A stretch of 64,000 nucleotides of DNA from Corbicula japonica (Eukaryota; Mollusca; Bivalvia; Venerida; Cyrenidae): the NCBI GenBank assembly GCA_038501625.1, contig JAZAYU010000081.1, positions 1,550,001-1,614,000 on the forward strand, written 5' to 3'. Positions 1-13,200 of this stretch are shown here, piece after piece. The notes beneath the pieces were generated by a model. That model worked only from the letters and a program-made list of their open reading frames with translations, was not told where the DNA came from and did not search any database. Every line of letters begins with the position of its first letter. The first letter of the stretch is position 1. Both the position numbers and the translations under genes were made by a program.

Positions 1-180
1 CACAGAGGCCCCAATAAAGTTCGGGGATACATATTCTGCATAAAAACACTTAGTACTTATAAGTTTTACTGTTAGTATATTTTAAACATTGAGACAAAGT
101 TAAAACGCAGCTAGTTTCTGAATTACAAGTCATTATGTAGTTCATAGCATGTACTAGTAACTTCGTGATAAAAACATTAC

Positions 181-703
181 CTGCAAATCCCGAAGATAAA
201 TATATCTTTATAATCTTATTCTGTATCGGACACGTCACGTGAACATCCCCATGGAGAATTCTATTCATCCTGTCGTCAAAACTCAGTCTCGTCTGCTCGC
301 GCGTCATTGGTCGCACCACGTGCGGCGTCTGTATCGGACTCACATCAAGATTTCTAAAGTTTTCTTCTGAGTATTTGGCTCTTAGTCTAGTCAAATCAAA
401 CAGTTCTTCTTCGGATTTGTGTTCTACATTGCTATTATCGTTGTCATCCTCTCCATGCTTAGATTCGATAGATTCATCTCCATCCGAATGAAAGCCATTG
501 GAGTCGCCATTTTGATTTATGTCGGGAAATTGCACTTTCGAATCCCCTTGTTGCTTTTGGTCCTCAGAGAGTTGTAAGTCATGCCTGCGATGTATGTCGG
601 GTAATACATCTGCAGCTGACTTCTCTGGAATATCTCCGTCCACTCCGTCGTCAGCTTTACCTCCAGTTTCCGTGTATTTACTGAATAAGTCTTTACTCTT
701 CTT
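181..703 (-). CDS. Coding exon, last one visible in the window
   Basis: The acceptor is TTCTTGTTTTCAG and the donor is TTTGCAG|GTAATG. The exon is 523 nt (174 codons plus one base). Most of it is acidic and polar (D, E, S, N, H runs), consistent with a disordered linker, followed by a conserved-looking RxxxxFDDRMNRIL segment and then VTCPIQNKIIKIYLSSGFA. The last stretch looks like the first beta-strand and loop of DUF4062-type domains, where an aromatic-Asp pair follows. The reading frame is also open beyond the donor for 44 codons and upstream of the acceptor to an ATG at 727, but both extensions contain splice consensus and no coding bias. Confidence 0.65.
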
Positions 704-1474
704 CTGAAAACAAGAAATATATTCCATGTATTATAAAGAGCTGGAAAAACATCTTTCATTTGTTTATTTTGAGATTATAATATTTACGCAGCTAGTAAAG
801 TTTCAACCTTCAAACGCATGAACACCTCGGGGGCTTCGGTGTGTAGTTAGTCTAAAATTGTACCCTATGAGTAGGGTTCAAACCTAAGCCGACATCTCCC
901 GATAGGATTTTAAGTCAAACTAATATAGGATCTCGATGCCACCTCAGTGCATATATAGCGAATTAGATTTACGTATAAACACACCCATTTCTTTGAGAAA
1001 ATTTAAATCAAGCATTTATTCTTGCTTTATTGTTTTCACCTTCAAAAACTGAACATAACCACCCAGCCATCGAAGCAGCATGTATTAATCTGTCACCTTT
1101 TATTTAATATTTCGCTACCAGTACGGTTCGAACCTACGGGGATACAAATCGACTTCCAGTCTAAGGCATGCTAGTAATGAGGTTATCAGCTGTAATCAGA
1201 TTACTCAAAAATAGTTCGCTGCGAGTAGTGTTCGAACCTAGGCGGGCAATGCCAATTGGATTTCAAGTCCAACGCCTTAACCACTCGGCCATCGCAGCCG
1301 GTGTAACTCAATTTAAACAATCATATTTTTTTCGTTTGATTTTAGATTTAAAATATTTACGCTGCAAGTGGAGTTTGAACCCTAAACTTAAGTTATTATT
1401 TAAAATAGTATCCCAGAAGTGGGGTTCGAACCTAAAATTTATACTATATTCGCACATCGAAATTTAAGCCAAAC

Positions 1475-1533
<59 letters not shown>

Positions 1534-1675
1534 TCTTTATTTTGAGATGGTTAACTCTTAAGTTTTATACATAGTAATATAACAATAATACAAAACTTAT
1601 TTTCAAGAGGTCATCTATATAAATTAACTACACACACGCACACACGAACAATAAAACAACAACAACAACAACAAC

Positions 1676-1732
<57 letters not shown>

Positions 1733-4700
1733 TAAAGGGAAATGACTCCAATGCTCACCCACCCTCACCGAAGTGCACAAAGTTCACTGTTTTATGCACT
1801 CAAAATATTGTTACGTGAAAATTCAGGAGGACAACTAAATGAGAATCTTCTGTTTTTCAGTGATTTTTTTCAAGATTTTATTCTTGCTTTATTGTTTGCA
1901 TCTTCATACATAATTGTTTCGAATTTACACTGATATTGTCCGTGTATTTCAAGTCCAAATACTAAATATAACCACCTAGCCATCGAAGCAGCATGTATTA
2001 ACCAGGATTATTTAATATTTCGCCACTAGAATATTTCGAACCGACACGGGCATTGTACAAATCGACTTCATGCCTAAGGCATCACGAGGTTATCGTCGCT
2101 GTTATCTGAATATCTAAAACAGTTTCATAAAAGACTAACAACATCATAACCGTATAGCCATCGCAGCGGCATACATTGCTAAGTACTCGTTTACTAAATA
2201 TTTCGCTGTCAGTAGGGTTCGAACCTACGCGGACATTCTGCAAATCGACTTCAAGCCACTAAGACATTGTGGAGTTATCGCAGCTGTAATCTGAATATTC
2301 TAAAATAGTTCGCTGCGAGTAGGGTTCGAACCTACGCGGGCAATGCCCATTGGATTTCAAGTCCAACGCCTTAACCACTCGGCCATCGCAGCTGATAAAC
2401 TACATATGAAACCATTATATTTTGTTTCGTTTAATTTAAAATATATACGCTGCAAGTAGTGTTTGAATCTTCAAACGCATGAACATCATTCAGAAACTCA
2501 TTACGAAAATGACGTAAATGACCACACCCTGCCCCCGAAGTGTAAAAAGTTCACTTTTTTAAGCATTCAAAATATTGTTAAGTGGAAATTAAGGCGGACA
2601 ACTTATAAATGTAGGTACCTTAGGCTTCCAGACTTTTATTCAAGATTTTATAAATTTATGCTTGCTTGTTGGCATCTTCAAACATAATTATTTCGACTCT
2701 ACGTTGTTTTTGCCCATGAATTTCTGACTTAACATAATGCATTACTCTATAACCTTTTATTTCATATTTCGCTGCCGGTACGGTTCAAACTTAAGCGGGC
2801 ATTGTACAAATCGACTTCAAGCCTAAGGTCGGCATCCATAGTTCCCTGTTGCGTGATCCGTGTCCGTGTCCGCGACCGTGTCCACGATTTTTCACTCACC
2901 AAAGATATCGTTGGGTATATTCCTTATGCGGAATGGAGGTATGGAATATACCCAACGATTTCTTTGGCGAGCGAAAAATCGCGGACACGGACACGGATCA
3001 CGAAACTATGGAATACCTTCCTAATGCATTATGACGTTTTCGAAGCTGTAACCTAAATATTCTAAAATAATTCGCTGCGAGTAGGGTTCGAACCTACGCG
3101 GGCAATGCCCATTGGATTTCAAATCCAACGCTTAACCACTCGGCCTTCGCAGCAGTTATAACTACGTCATATTTCATTTCGTTTGATTTTAATTAAATGA
3201 AAACTATTAACGCTGCTAGAAGTGTTTGACTCTCCAAACGCATGAACAGCTCAAGCGCCGATGTTTAGTCATTCTACAATGGTACCCCAGAAGTAGGGTT
3301 AGAACCTAAACTGTATATTCCCCTGTTATTGCTTTCAGTATTGTTTCCATCTTCAAAATCGGCCGTCGCGGCCGTTGTTAAATACTTATAAAGTTATATA
3401 TTTTGGACGTCGTTTTTTAGATTAAAATATTTACCCTGCTAGTAGAGTTTCAACCTCCATACGCATGAAAACCTTGGGCTACGGGTTTTAGTCTTTCTTA
3501 AATGGTTCTAACCTAAATAGATATTCCTCTGTTGAGGTTTAAGTCAAGCCAAGAAAAAGAACCTCAAAGCCATCGAAGAGCTCATAAATCACCATAGAAA
3601 TCCTAAGCAACAGGTTTTGAACCTGCTTATTTGATTTGCAAACTTGACCTACTTTTCCATGTTTCCCTTCCCATGGATTATAGTCCTTGCCGTGTCTTCC
3701 TGACATCTCGTCTGCCATAGCGTCCTCCATCTTCTTCAAGCGCTTATCGAACCTGAGCAACAACTGCCGCTAAAAATACAACAGAGCTAAGAATGAATAC
3801 TAGTAGTAGAAATATATTACTGTCGAAATAGTAATATTTAGTGGAGCAGAAAATGTTATGTTAGGTAATCCAATGCCTGTAAACCTCTGGTTGATTAATT
3901 ATAATTTCTATTTCTATGTACACGTATTTCGGGGTTCGAATATCTGGAAGACTTCTTTCTAAGTTTAGAAACAGTCAAGTATTCTGTGTTCAAATTCCAT
4001 CACTTAATGGTATAACATCCAGCTTATAACAATATGAAATTATATCATTCAAGGCTGCACTTATTCTAAAGATGTCAACATTAACATAGCCCCATATCTC
4101 ACAACTATAAGTCTTACTGTGGTATCATTTAATTTTTCGGGTATCAAATTTCCCGCAGAAAGCATAATAACGTTTTTCCGCGCGGGTATAAATTCGCGCA
4201 TCTGAATTATTATCAAGTTTAGATATTAAATAATTTGATTTCGCTTATTTCGCGCACTTTCATCAATGCGAAATACGTTAAAAGAAAATCCAGCTAAATA
4301 TAATGGTATCACAGTACTCCTTATAAAAACCGGTCGATTGTAACATAAATCAATTGTTACCGAAATTCTAATTCTGACATAAGACAGGATTTAATATATT
4401 ACCTCACTAAAAATGTAAGGACGGTGCAATAATTGAGTACTTTGATGTCGATTTTATCAATTAGCACTGCATTACCTTGAGATGGTTTTTCACTTTATTG
4501 TCAACTTCGATGCTGACTTTTTCGTAGCCTTTCTTCCAGTGACTTTCGCCTGCCTGTTGAAATGAGAAGAAATTTTTTTATTCAACATAAAAGCTTTAAT
4601 AACATCGCTACGAGGGTTAAACCTATGCGAAAATATCCATTAGATTTCAAGCTCATCGCATGTTACCATGAGCCTGTTTTAGTCGTTCTTTACATTTTCT

Positions 4701-7251
4701 TTCTGGAGCATTTGCAAATGTATTCCTACATTATTATTAACTTCGTTTTTTTAGCTCACCTGTCAAATAGTAACAGGGTGAGCTTTTGTGATCGCCTTTC
4801 GTCCGTCGTCCGTCCGTCCGTCGTCCGTTCACAATTGTTGTCCGCACTCTAGTGGTCTGAATTTTTATCCGATCTTCTTCAAACTTGGTCAGAATGTTTA
4901 TCTTAATGATATCTAGGTCAAGTTCGTAAATGGATCATGTGATCTTCAAAACTAGGTCACAAGGTCAAATTATAGAAAAAGCTTGTCCGCACTCTAGCGG
5001 TCTTAATTTTAGTGCGATCTTCTTTAAACTTGGTAAGAATATTTATCTCAATGATATCTAGGTCAAGTTCGTAACTGGCTTATGTGAACTTTAAAACTAG
5101 GTCACTAGGTCAAATTAAAGAAAAAGCTTGTCTGCACTCTAGCAGTCTTAATTTTGGTGGTATCTTCTTAAAACTTGGTCAGAATGTTTATTTCAATGAT
5201 ATCTAGGTCAAGTTCGAAATGAGTCATGTGACCTTGAAATCTAGGTCACTAGGTCAAATTACAAAAAAGCTTGTCTGCACTCTAGCGGTCTTAATTTCGG
5301 TCGGATCTTCTTCAAACTTGGTCAGAATGTTTATCTCATTGGTCAAGGATCAAGGTCAAGCTACAAATTGGGTCATGTGACCTTGTTATATAGGTCACTA
5401 GGTTAAAAGATAGAAAAAGCTTGTCTGCACTCTAGTGGACTTAATTCTGGTTCGATCTTCTTCAAACTTGGTCAGACTGTTTATCTCAATGATATCTAGT
5501 TCAAGTTCGAAACTGGGTCATGTGACCCCTAAAACTAGGTCACTATGTCAAATTATAGAAAAAAAACTTGTTCTCTAGCAGTCTTAATTTTGGTCCGATC
5601 TTTTTCAAACTTGGCCAGAATGTCTATATCGATGATATCTAGTTCATAACTGCGTCATGTGACCCTTAAAACTAGGTCACTAGGTCAAATAAAATAAAAA
5701 GCTTGTACGCACTCTAGCAGCCTTACTTTTGGTGGGATCTTCTTCGAACTTGGTCAAAATGTTTATCTCAATGATATCTAAGTCAAGTTTGAAATTGGGT
5801 CATGTGATCTTGAAATCTAGGACACTAGGTCAAATAATAGAAAAAGCTTGTCCACAGTCTAGCGGTCTTAGTTTTGGTCTAATCTCCTTCCAACTTGGTC
5901 AGAATGTTTATCTCAATGATATCTAGGTCAAGTTCGAAACTGGGTCATGTTACCTTAAGAACTAGGTCACTAGATAAAATAATAGAAAAAGCTTGTCTGC
6001 ACTAGTGGTCTAAATTTTGGTCCTCTTTTTCAAGCTATGTCAGAATGTTTATCTCAATTATATCTAGGACAAGTTCGAAACTGGGTCACGTGACCTTGAA
6101 AACTAGGTCACTAGGTCAAGTTATAATAAAAGCTTGTCTGCACACTAGTGGTCTTAATTCTGGTCCGATCTTTACTTTCATTACCATAAGATCTTGGTTC
6201 CTTCTTGAAATTGCCTTATTACCTTATGGGTTCCAAAGTTATGGCCCCTGAATGTGCCAAATTAATTATTTAGACCTTGTCTGCACAATAGCAGCTTCAT
6301 TTTTTATCTACTTAATTAGACCTGTACAATACTTGAGTTACTATAAGATCTCGATTCCTTTCTTGAACCAGCTAGATTCCATAATGGGTTCCAGAGTTAT
6401 GGCCCTTAAAAGGGCCAAAGTAAGCTATTTTGACCTTTTCTCCACAATAGCAGCTTTATTTTTTGACTGGAGTTTCCAAACTTGCACACAACTCTTGCAA
6501 CCAATGAGCAGTTGTTGACAGGTGAGCGACCTATGGACCCTCTTGTTTTAATTTGTAGTTAAAGTTATATAAATATATAAAATTTGTCATATTGATTGCA
6601 TAATGCGATCTTTATTTGAAGAAGTTTGGTACACAAAAAGAAATACAGGTTTTGATTAGGATAAAATATACCTCGTCATTTGTTTCGTGCGGGTTGAAGT
6701 GTTTCGGTTTTCTCTGAAATGTAGGCTCTCTTTCCAAAGGTGGCAGAGTAGACGCCCGCTTTCTCCCATCCTCGGCTGCCTACAAATAAATAGAAATGAG
6801 GGTCAATAAAGAAAACCACGAATTTGGGTTTTAAAACTAATTTAAAGCTGCATCCTTAGTTCCGAAATGAAGTGTGATTGTTTAAGGCCTGAAAAAACAA
6901 CAACACAAGAACACATATTTCAATGGAATTATTTAGCAATGTTGGCTGCTGAAGTAATTTCTACAAACCCGTCATCATTTAAACCTATATCTTTCTGAGA
7001 CACTACCACATCGTCGTTCAAATCATGGACTAGATTTAAAAATTTAAGGTCCATGCGCTTGATGTTATAGGTTTTATTGCACGAATGATGATATTGTGTG
7101 TTTGTGTATACGGGAATTTTATTATATTTTGTTATATTTTGAAGTCCTCGTTGTTGGTCATGTTAAGGCTATTGTCTTAATGAGTAACCATCGTTATTAT
7201 TATTATTATAACTATTATTATTATAATTATAATTATTATTATTATTATTAA

Positions 7252-7287
<36 letters not shown>

Positions 7288-10200
7288 GCATCTATCTGAG
7301 ATAAGTCGTATGAAACCTGATTAAATCTTGCTGAAGCGATGAATAGATAGATGCAAAATCGGGCGTTAATTACTTACTCGTGGATCGTGACGATGTTTAA
7401 TCGAAAGTTCATTGTAAGCAGGGTTCTATCCTCCGCGAACATTGCCTCTCTAAGTTAGCAGTTAAATGGCTGTATAGCGTTTTAAAACATCCGACTTTTA
7501 TTATAAATACATGCACATAATTATTCGTCAAATATACAAATATATTGCCAAAATCTACAATACCTCCCCCATTCAAGCAATTTAAATTTATATTGTACTT
7601 TTACTAATCTGCAAACTAAATCATCAAACAACTATTGAATATTTTACCGAAAATAGATACCAGGTATTGACAAGTTATTTCATGACTGAGAGGATCTTAG
7701 CTATATGAATGGTATGTTTTTTACAACTTCAACTAAACTTTCAAATGCTAGTCAGAGATTATTATCATAAATTTATTAAAGTAATCTACTTTATGACCTG
7801 TAATTGTATCTCCTTCAACGGATATAGCTTAACATTACAAAAGAAAATGTAGCTGGAATCAGGACTCGGACCTACGCGGGAAGGTTGTCCAGTCCAACGC
7901 CTAAACCACTCGTGCATCGTAGCTGTAGATGCCAACAATAAGTAAAAAGTAAATTATTTCTTGCCCTCAAAAGAGATGTTGCTTAAAATTTTAATTTTTC
8001 TTTAATTTGTTTAGTCCAGATACTTTGGAATATAATCACGATGAACTTAAGTGTCTGACGGATTCTCTATACATTGCTCTACAATCTCTTGTTGTGTAAG
8101 TTAACATTGACCGTTTCACTGCGCATGTCTCGTAACTTCAGTAGACACTAACAACGACTGAGTAAGAGTCTAAAGGTAACACAGAATTCCAGTTGAGAAG
8201 AATCTGAATTCCTGTACAAAACTGCTTACTTGAGGCTGTGTAACCTAATAAAGAAAATAAAATTGCATGGAAACTAACCCTTATAGTATCACGACATAAA
8301 ATAATTGTTAACATTTTTTATTTTTAGGAGGACTTTATTTCTATTACACATAAACAATTAATGGTTGTTGACAAGAGTTCTGCTGCTTCAAAATGTTTGC
8401 TTGGAATAACTGACTTATGAACCAATCTTTTAACACAGTTAACTTAGAAATTCTGATTTACTTAATATCATTTACCGCAATGTAAATAACTGAAATGAAG
8501 AAAACAATTCTTCGCTGCGAGTAGGGTTCGAACTTACGCGGGCAACGCCCATTGGATTTCAAGTCCAACGCCTTAAGTTCCCCCTTAACCGCTCGGCCAT
8601 CGCAGCGATAATGGAGCTCTGGAACAGTGCGTTAAAAGTTTCAATTGTAACTATATTAATATTATCAAAAGTTTGAAAAAAAATCATCTCTACGAGTAGG
8701 GCTCGAACATAGGTCTCGTGCACTAAGCAATTGGCTATCGCTGTTATTCTGCGAACAACTGCGTTGGAATTTTGCACGCGTCAATGTCAGTATACTGCAA
8801 ATGTGTCGAAAAATTCTCAACATTTAATTTGATTATTATAGAATTATCATTAAATTAACACTGCATATTTGGTAAGGTAATCATGGTCGGCACGTTTTAC
8901 AATGTTTATAAGAGGGCTTGATTTCTACAAGTGCATCAATTATATGGTTATTTTCATTATCAATACTGATTTATGACCGTAACTCCGACATCTTTTTAAA
9001 AGCAATTAAATCGGACTTGTTAAATGAATAAATTTTCAAGTTCGGCATACACAATACAAGTGGCTACTTCAATATTTATTGATTATGAAAAGCGAACGAA
9101 ATAACCTCGGAGAGAGCGGGACTCGAATCAAACGCTTTAATCATAGGCACATGAAATACAAATTCCGTCTGACTGAAGACTGTAGTAGAATGTTTTGTTG
9201 TTGGCGTTATTGGTTGTTCCCGTTGTTGTTTTCTGTTTTTGTTGGCGTTTTAGTGGGGTGGAGGGGGTGCATGAAATGGTCTATAAAAGAAGCTATTTTC
9301 GATCTTTGTTATAATCCATCTGAATTTCTTCTCATCAAGTAAGTTTCGAACCTATTCAATCACGGTGCATTGTATTAAAGTCTAATGACCACTCGGCAGC
9401 TTATCTTTATGCCGCATAGTTCCTTTACTAGTTTGGTTCAATATCTGGTCTTCTTTCTAAACGGTGCTTCAAGCATTCTTTTCAAGTATTATTAGCATAT
9501 TAGCATAACCTAATTTAAATAGTCATGTATGGCTGCAAAGGCATAAATGAGTGGAACATTTTGCCATGTATTCACTTCTTCAATGACTTTTTACGCGATG
9601 TTGTATACAAAAGCTTGTCTTATATACCATGTTTATGGTAGCAACTTGAAGCGATCATTTTGAATTCATAGACCCTTTATAAACAGAGAAGAAAAGATCG
9701 CTGTTGTTACGGTTCGAATCTACCCATTCCCTGACTAGCCTGGTGCATTAAACATGATCGCGATAATGGTTTCTATGTGCTTTTAAATGAAATATTGGCA
9801 TCAATTCCACTTCGTTAAGAAGAAACCCACTTTTAAATGCAGGAAAACATCAATTTATTATTCATACACGTTTAATATTTATTATATGAGTTATGATAAT
9901 GAAATTATTCTTTTCTTATGTATACGAATATTTCGGTATTTTAAGAGGACTTCTTGTTATAAACGCATAAATTATAGGGTTGTTTACAACATTAATGCTG
10001 CACTTAAATGCTTGTCAATGGTTAACTGATTTATTGCTTCAACTTTAGCCTCAGCTTAACACCAGTCAATAGCACACATTTACTTTAAATCTGAAAATTA
10101 GAATTCTGCTCGCGCAGTTTAAGAAATTGCATAATAAAAAAGAAAAGAACATGTGCTGTAAATCTTTGGATTCCTAAGCAGTGTTCAGACGTGTGCGGTT

Positions 10201-13200
10201 GTGCCACGACTACAAAAAATAAACAACAATTTTAACTAACGTTTTGAGCAAATTAAAGAAGAATACGGCATTTCATTACATGTTGTGTTTGTCTATGTTG
10301 TTTTGTTTTCGCACCCGCATAGTTATGACCTGTTTTCACTTTCATTATACGGTGTAAATAGGTTGAAAATCAAAGCCTGTTAAAACGATTTTATTTGTGA
10401 AACCAACAGATGTCCGATCTTAGAAAGTAAAAACGTTGATTGGTAATGTCTGAAAAAGGTTAACAAGACAGAATGCAAATTTACGCAATGTTTTATATTA
10501 TTCAAAATCTCAATCAATACTTCATACGAGAGATTACTGAAATGCAAGACTTATTGTTTAGCTTCCCGCTATTTAGCATCCCAATATGTAACATAAAAGA
10601 CCGCCGTTATTATAAATGTACCTTAGTTTCCGCAATATTTGCAAGCAATGGGAAGCAATAATTTTAATAATTGTGAAAAAAAAAAGATATACGCTACAGA
10701 CTGCTGTATATTTCGTGAAAAGTTATATTTTAGAGAATATACATGGTCGAATACAATGTTTCCGGAAATGGGGTTCGATTGGGGCTGTCCCTCGGTGTCC
10801 GCCTCTGATAAAGGTTATACACGTTGAACGTGACAATAATGTTAAAATGTGGTTATACCAATCCTAAATGGACGCCAAAAAACTTATATATCCTAATGTT
10901 TTGCTCTGACGCTTAACCCTTTTCAGTAAGATGTTCCCCAAAATTTCAGTATCATGAAACTGAGCATGGAATTTTTCTTTCATGTTAAATAGTTGAAGTT
11001 AAAAAATGAAAGAAAACATTCAAAAACCTACCGACAACACTTTCGATTGAAAATTGACTCTTTCATAAAGGCGTTACCTTTGTGCTCAAACCAAACACTT
11101 GTTATACGCTTGCTAAAATCAGTTTGCTTTGTAAATATGTGCTTTTGTAAGTATTTACCAATCTCTGGAACATAATAACGTATTAATATTTGCATTTCAA
11201 TCTTTGCAAACACTATCCAATTACAATCACGTTAAAACCATTGATTTTAAAAAGGATTCAAAAACTTGATCGTTTAGGCAATTAGTCTAAAAATTGTAAT
11301 TAAAATTTTAGAAGGGGTTAGATTAAATTTATTGATTGAATCATTTTTCATTTTATATATCTAAAGGAATTAGTCTGAAGAAATGTGATTAACATTGTAG
11401 AGAGGGTTAAATGAATGCTATTGGAATCAATCATTTTTCAGCATACATACAATATGTATACAGTGACATGCAATATTTCAATATAAGTTGTAGTGTCCCG
11501 CTCAGACATTATTAAAGTTATTGTGTCGATTTTTTTATTGGATGAAGACGCTACTGGGACACCGAACAGAATGCCATAGCAGCGATGGTTAAAACTGGAT
11601 ACCATACAAAATGTCAATCTGGTCTAGAAACCAGCCGCTTTATTCGGTGTTGGTGCAGAGAGCTGTTTACAAACGACGCAGAACAAAAATTGAAGGGTTA
11701 CAACAAATGATCATTCTACTGGTTATAGCCTGGCTTCGTTATGGAACAAAGTTCTACTTTACATGACAATATATGCTATCTTATATGTGTACCCAGGCTA
11801 GTTCCTGGATATGCTATGGCCTGTTTCCTGCTTTCGCTATGCAGCCTGGTTGGTTCCTGGTTATGCTTTGGATTTTTCAACAAAGCTGGTTACGGTTATG
11901 CTTTGGATATGTCGTTTTTTGGTTTTCCGGTCACGTGACTGATTCTCGTTTATACTACACGTAATTTCCTACATATGTTTTCAGATTACACTATACAGAT
12001 ATTTGCTTTTTCAGTGCAACAAGGTAAAATCCTGCTTATGCTATGGATATTCTAAAATTTCAATGCGCTACAAGGTTCCTGGTTGGGTCATGGATTTATT
12101 AGCTAACCAGGTTAAACGTTAGTTCATAGATACGCCATGGGAATTCTATAGTTTCCTTACACAGCCATGTTGGTTCCCGGTTACGCAATTGGTTCTTCTA
12201 TAAGTTCACCAAGCAACCATGTCGGTTCGTGTTAAGATGTAATTTGTTTCATTTTTTTCTCTCTCTGCGGACCTGTTTAGTCCTGATATTCCAAACTTTT
12301 CATTGCGTATTTAGATTGGTACCTGATTAAGCTATTCAACCCTGATATTACTGGTTACCTATTGGAGAGTTAGATATATCTGTTTGACTCGATGAATATT
12401 TTATATTTTCACTAAACACACTGGGTTATTTCTTAACGAGCAATAAATATTAATATTTTGGTTTTACAGAAAATTGAAAATACTTGGGAAAACAGATAAA
12501 GAAACTCTACAGAAGTTAGATTGTTAGAGTACAACATAAAATGTGACTCAGTGGGACAGCAAAGTTATTCATTCCAACTTAATGAAATTATCATGTCAGT
12601 GTTATCAATAAACAGCCCTAGATCGCCACTTCTTATTGTAAACATGTCTACAAACTGACGTACATATTAACTTGATGTAAGCCAAACTGAAAATATCTTC
12701 ATGAATTCCATCACTATCTTAAACCTTTTACTTCATACATTAATACAGGTTATTTCCACTGTGTGAACAGTGTAGATCTACATCAGCCGGCATATCCGCG
12801 TCGTCTGATCTGGATCTACTTGTACAATATTCACTTCTTGATCAGGAATGATTTATAAATCAAAAAGCGAACAGTTTAGATCCTGATCAGATGGCATGGA
12901 CAAGCCGGCTGATCTAGATTTACATTGTTTGCCCATAGATAACAGCCATATCCCTTGTAATAAAGGATTAGTCTTTTACATGTAATTATTACCAATCGGT
13001 GAATTAGCTGCGTTTTTCTTAGATCCAAACCCAAAGGTTGAAAAATGTAGACCTGATTGTGGTGAAAAATAATAACAGCAATGGTTATTTTAAATTGTAA
13101 ACTTTGTTAAAATTTTTCAAAACCTTTATTACTTTAATTTAGTTATTTGATGTTCTGGATAGTGATATAGAAAATTTGTTAGTTGTACAGTATGGTACGA

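Larger units (their letters stand above)
774..3560. repeat. Intronic tandem cluster of tRNA-Ser-derived repeats
   Basis: This intron is built from repeated blocks. One block type carries tRNA-Ser(UGA) sequence on the minus strand. The other is a recurring segment containing a B-box-like GTTTGAA/GTTTCAA and the phrase CAAACGCATGAA, seen near 790, 2470, 3230 and 3450. Short pieces such as TAGGGTTCGAACCTA recur with increasing decay near 870, 1420 and 3295. The order and orientation are constant, which points to local tandem duplication rather than independent retroposition. Confidence 0.65.

Noticed and set aside
2802..3056. 84-codon ORF across the foldback at 2836
   Set aside because: The frame is a by-product of the palindrome; composition follows the hairpin arms.
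8513..8606. Intron-containing tRNA-Ser
   Set aside because: The extra 12 nt lie in the D loop, not at the 37/38 position where nuclear tRNA introns occur.
8559..8777. 72-codon ORF over the tRNA-Ser copy at 8513
   Set aside because: It overlaps a tRNA-derived sequence and AT-rich flanks and has no coding bias.
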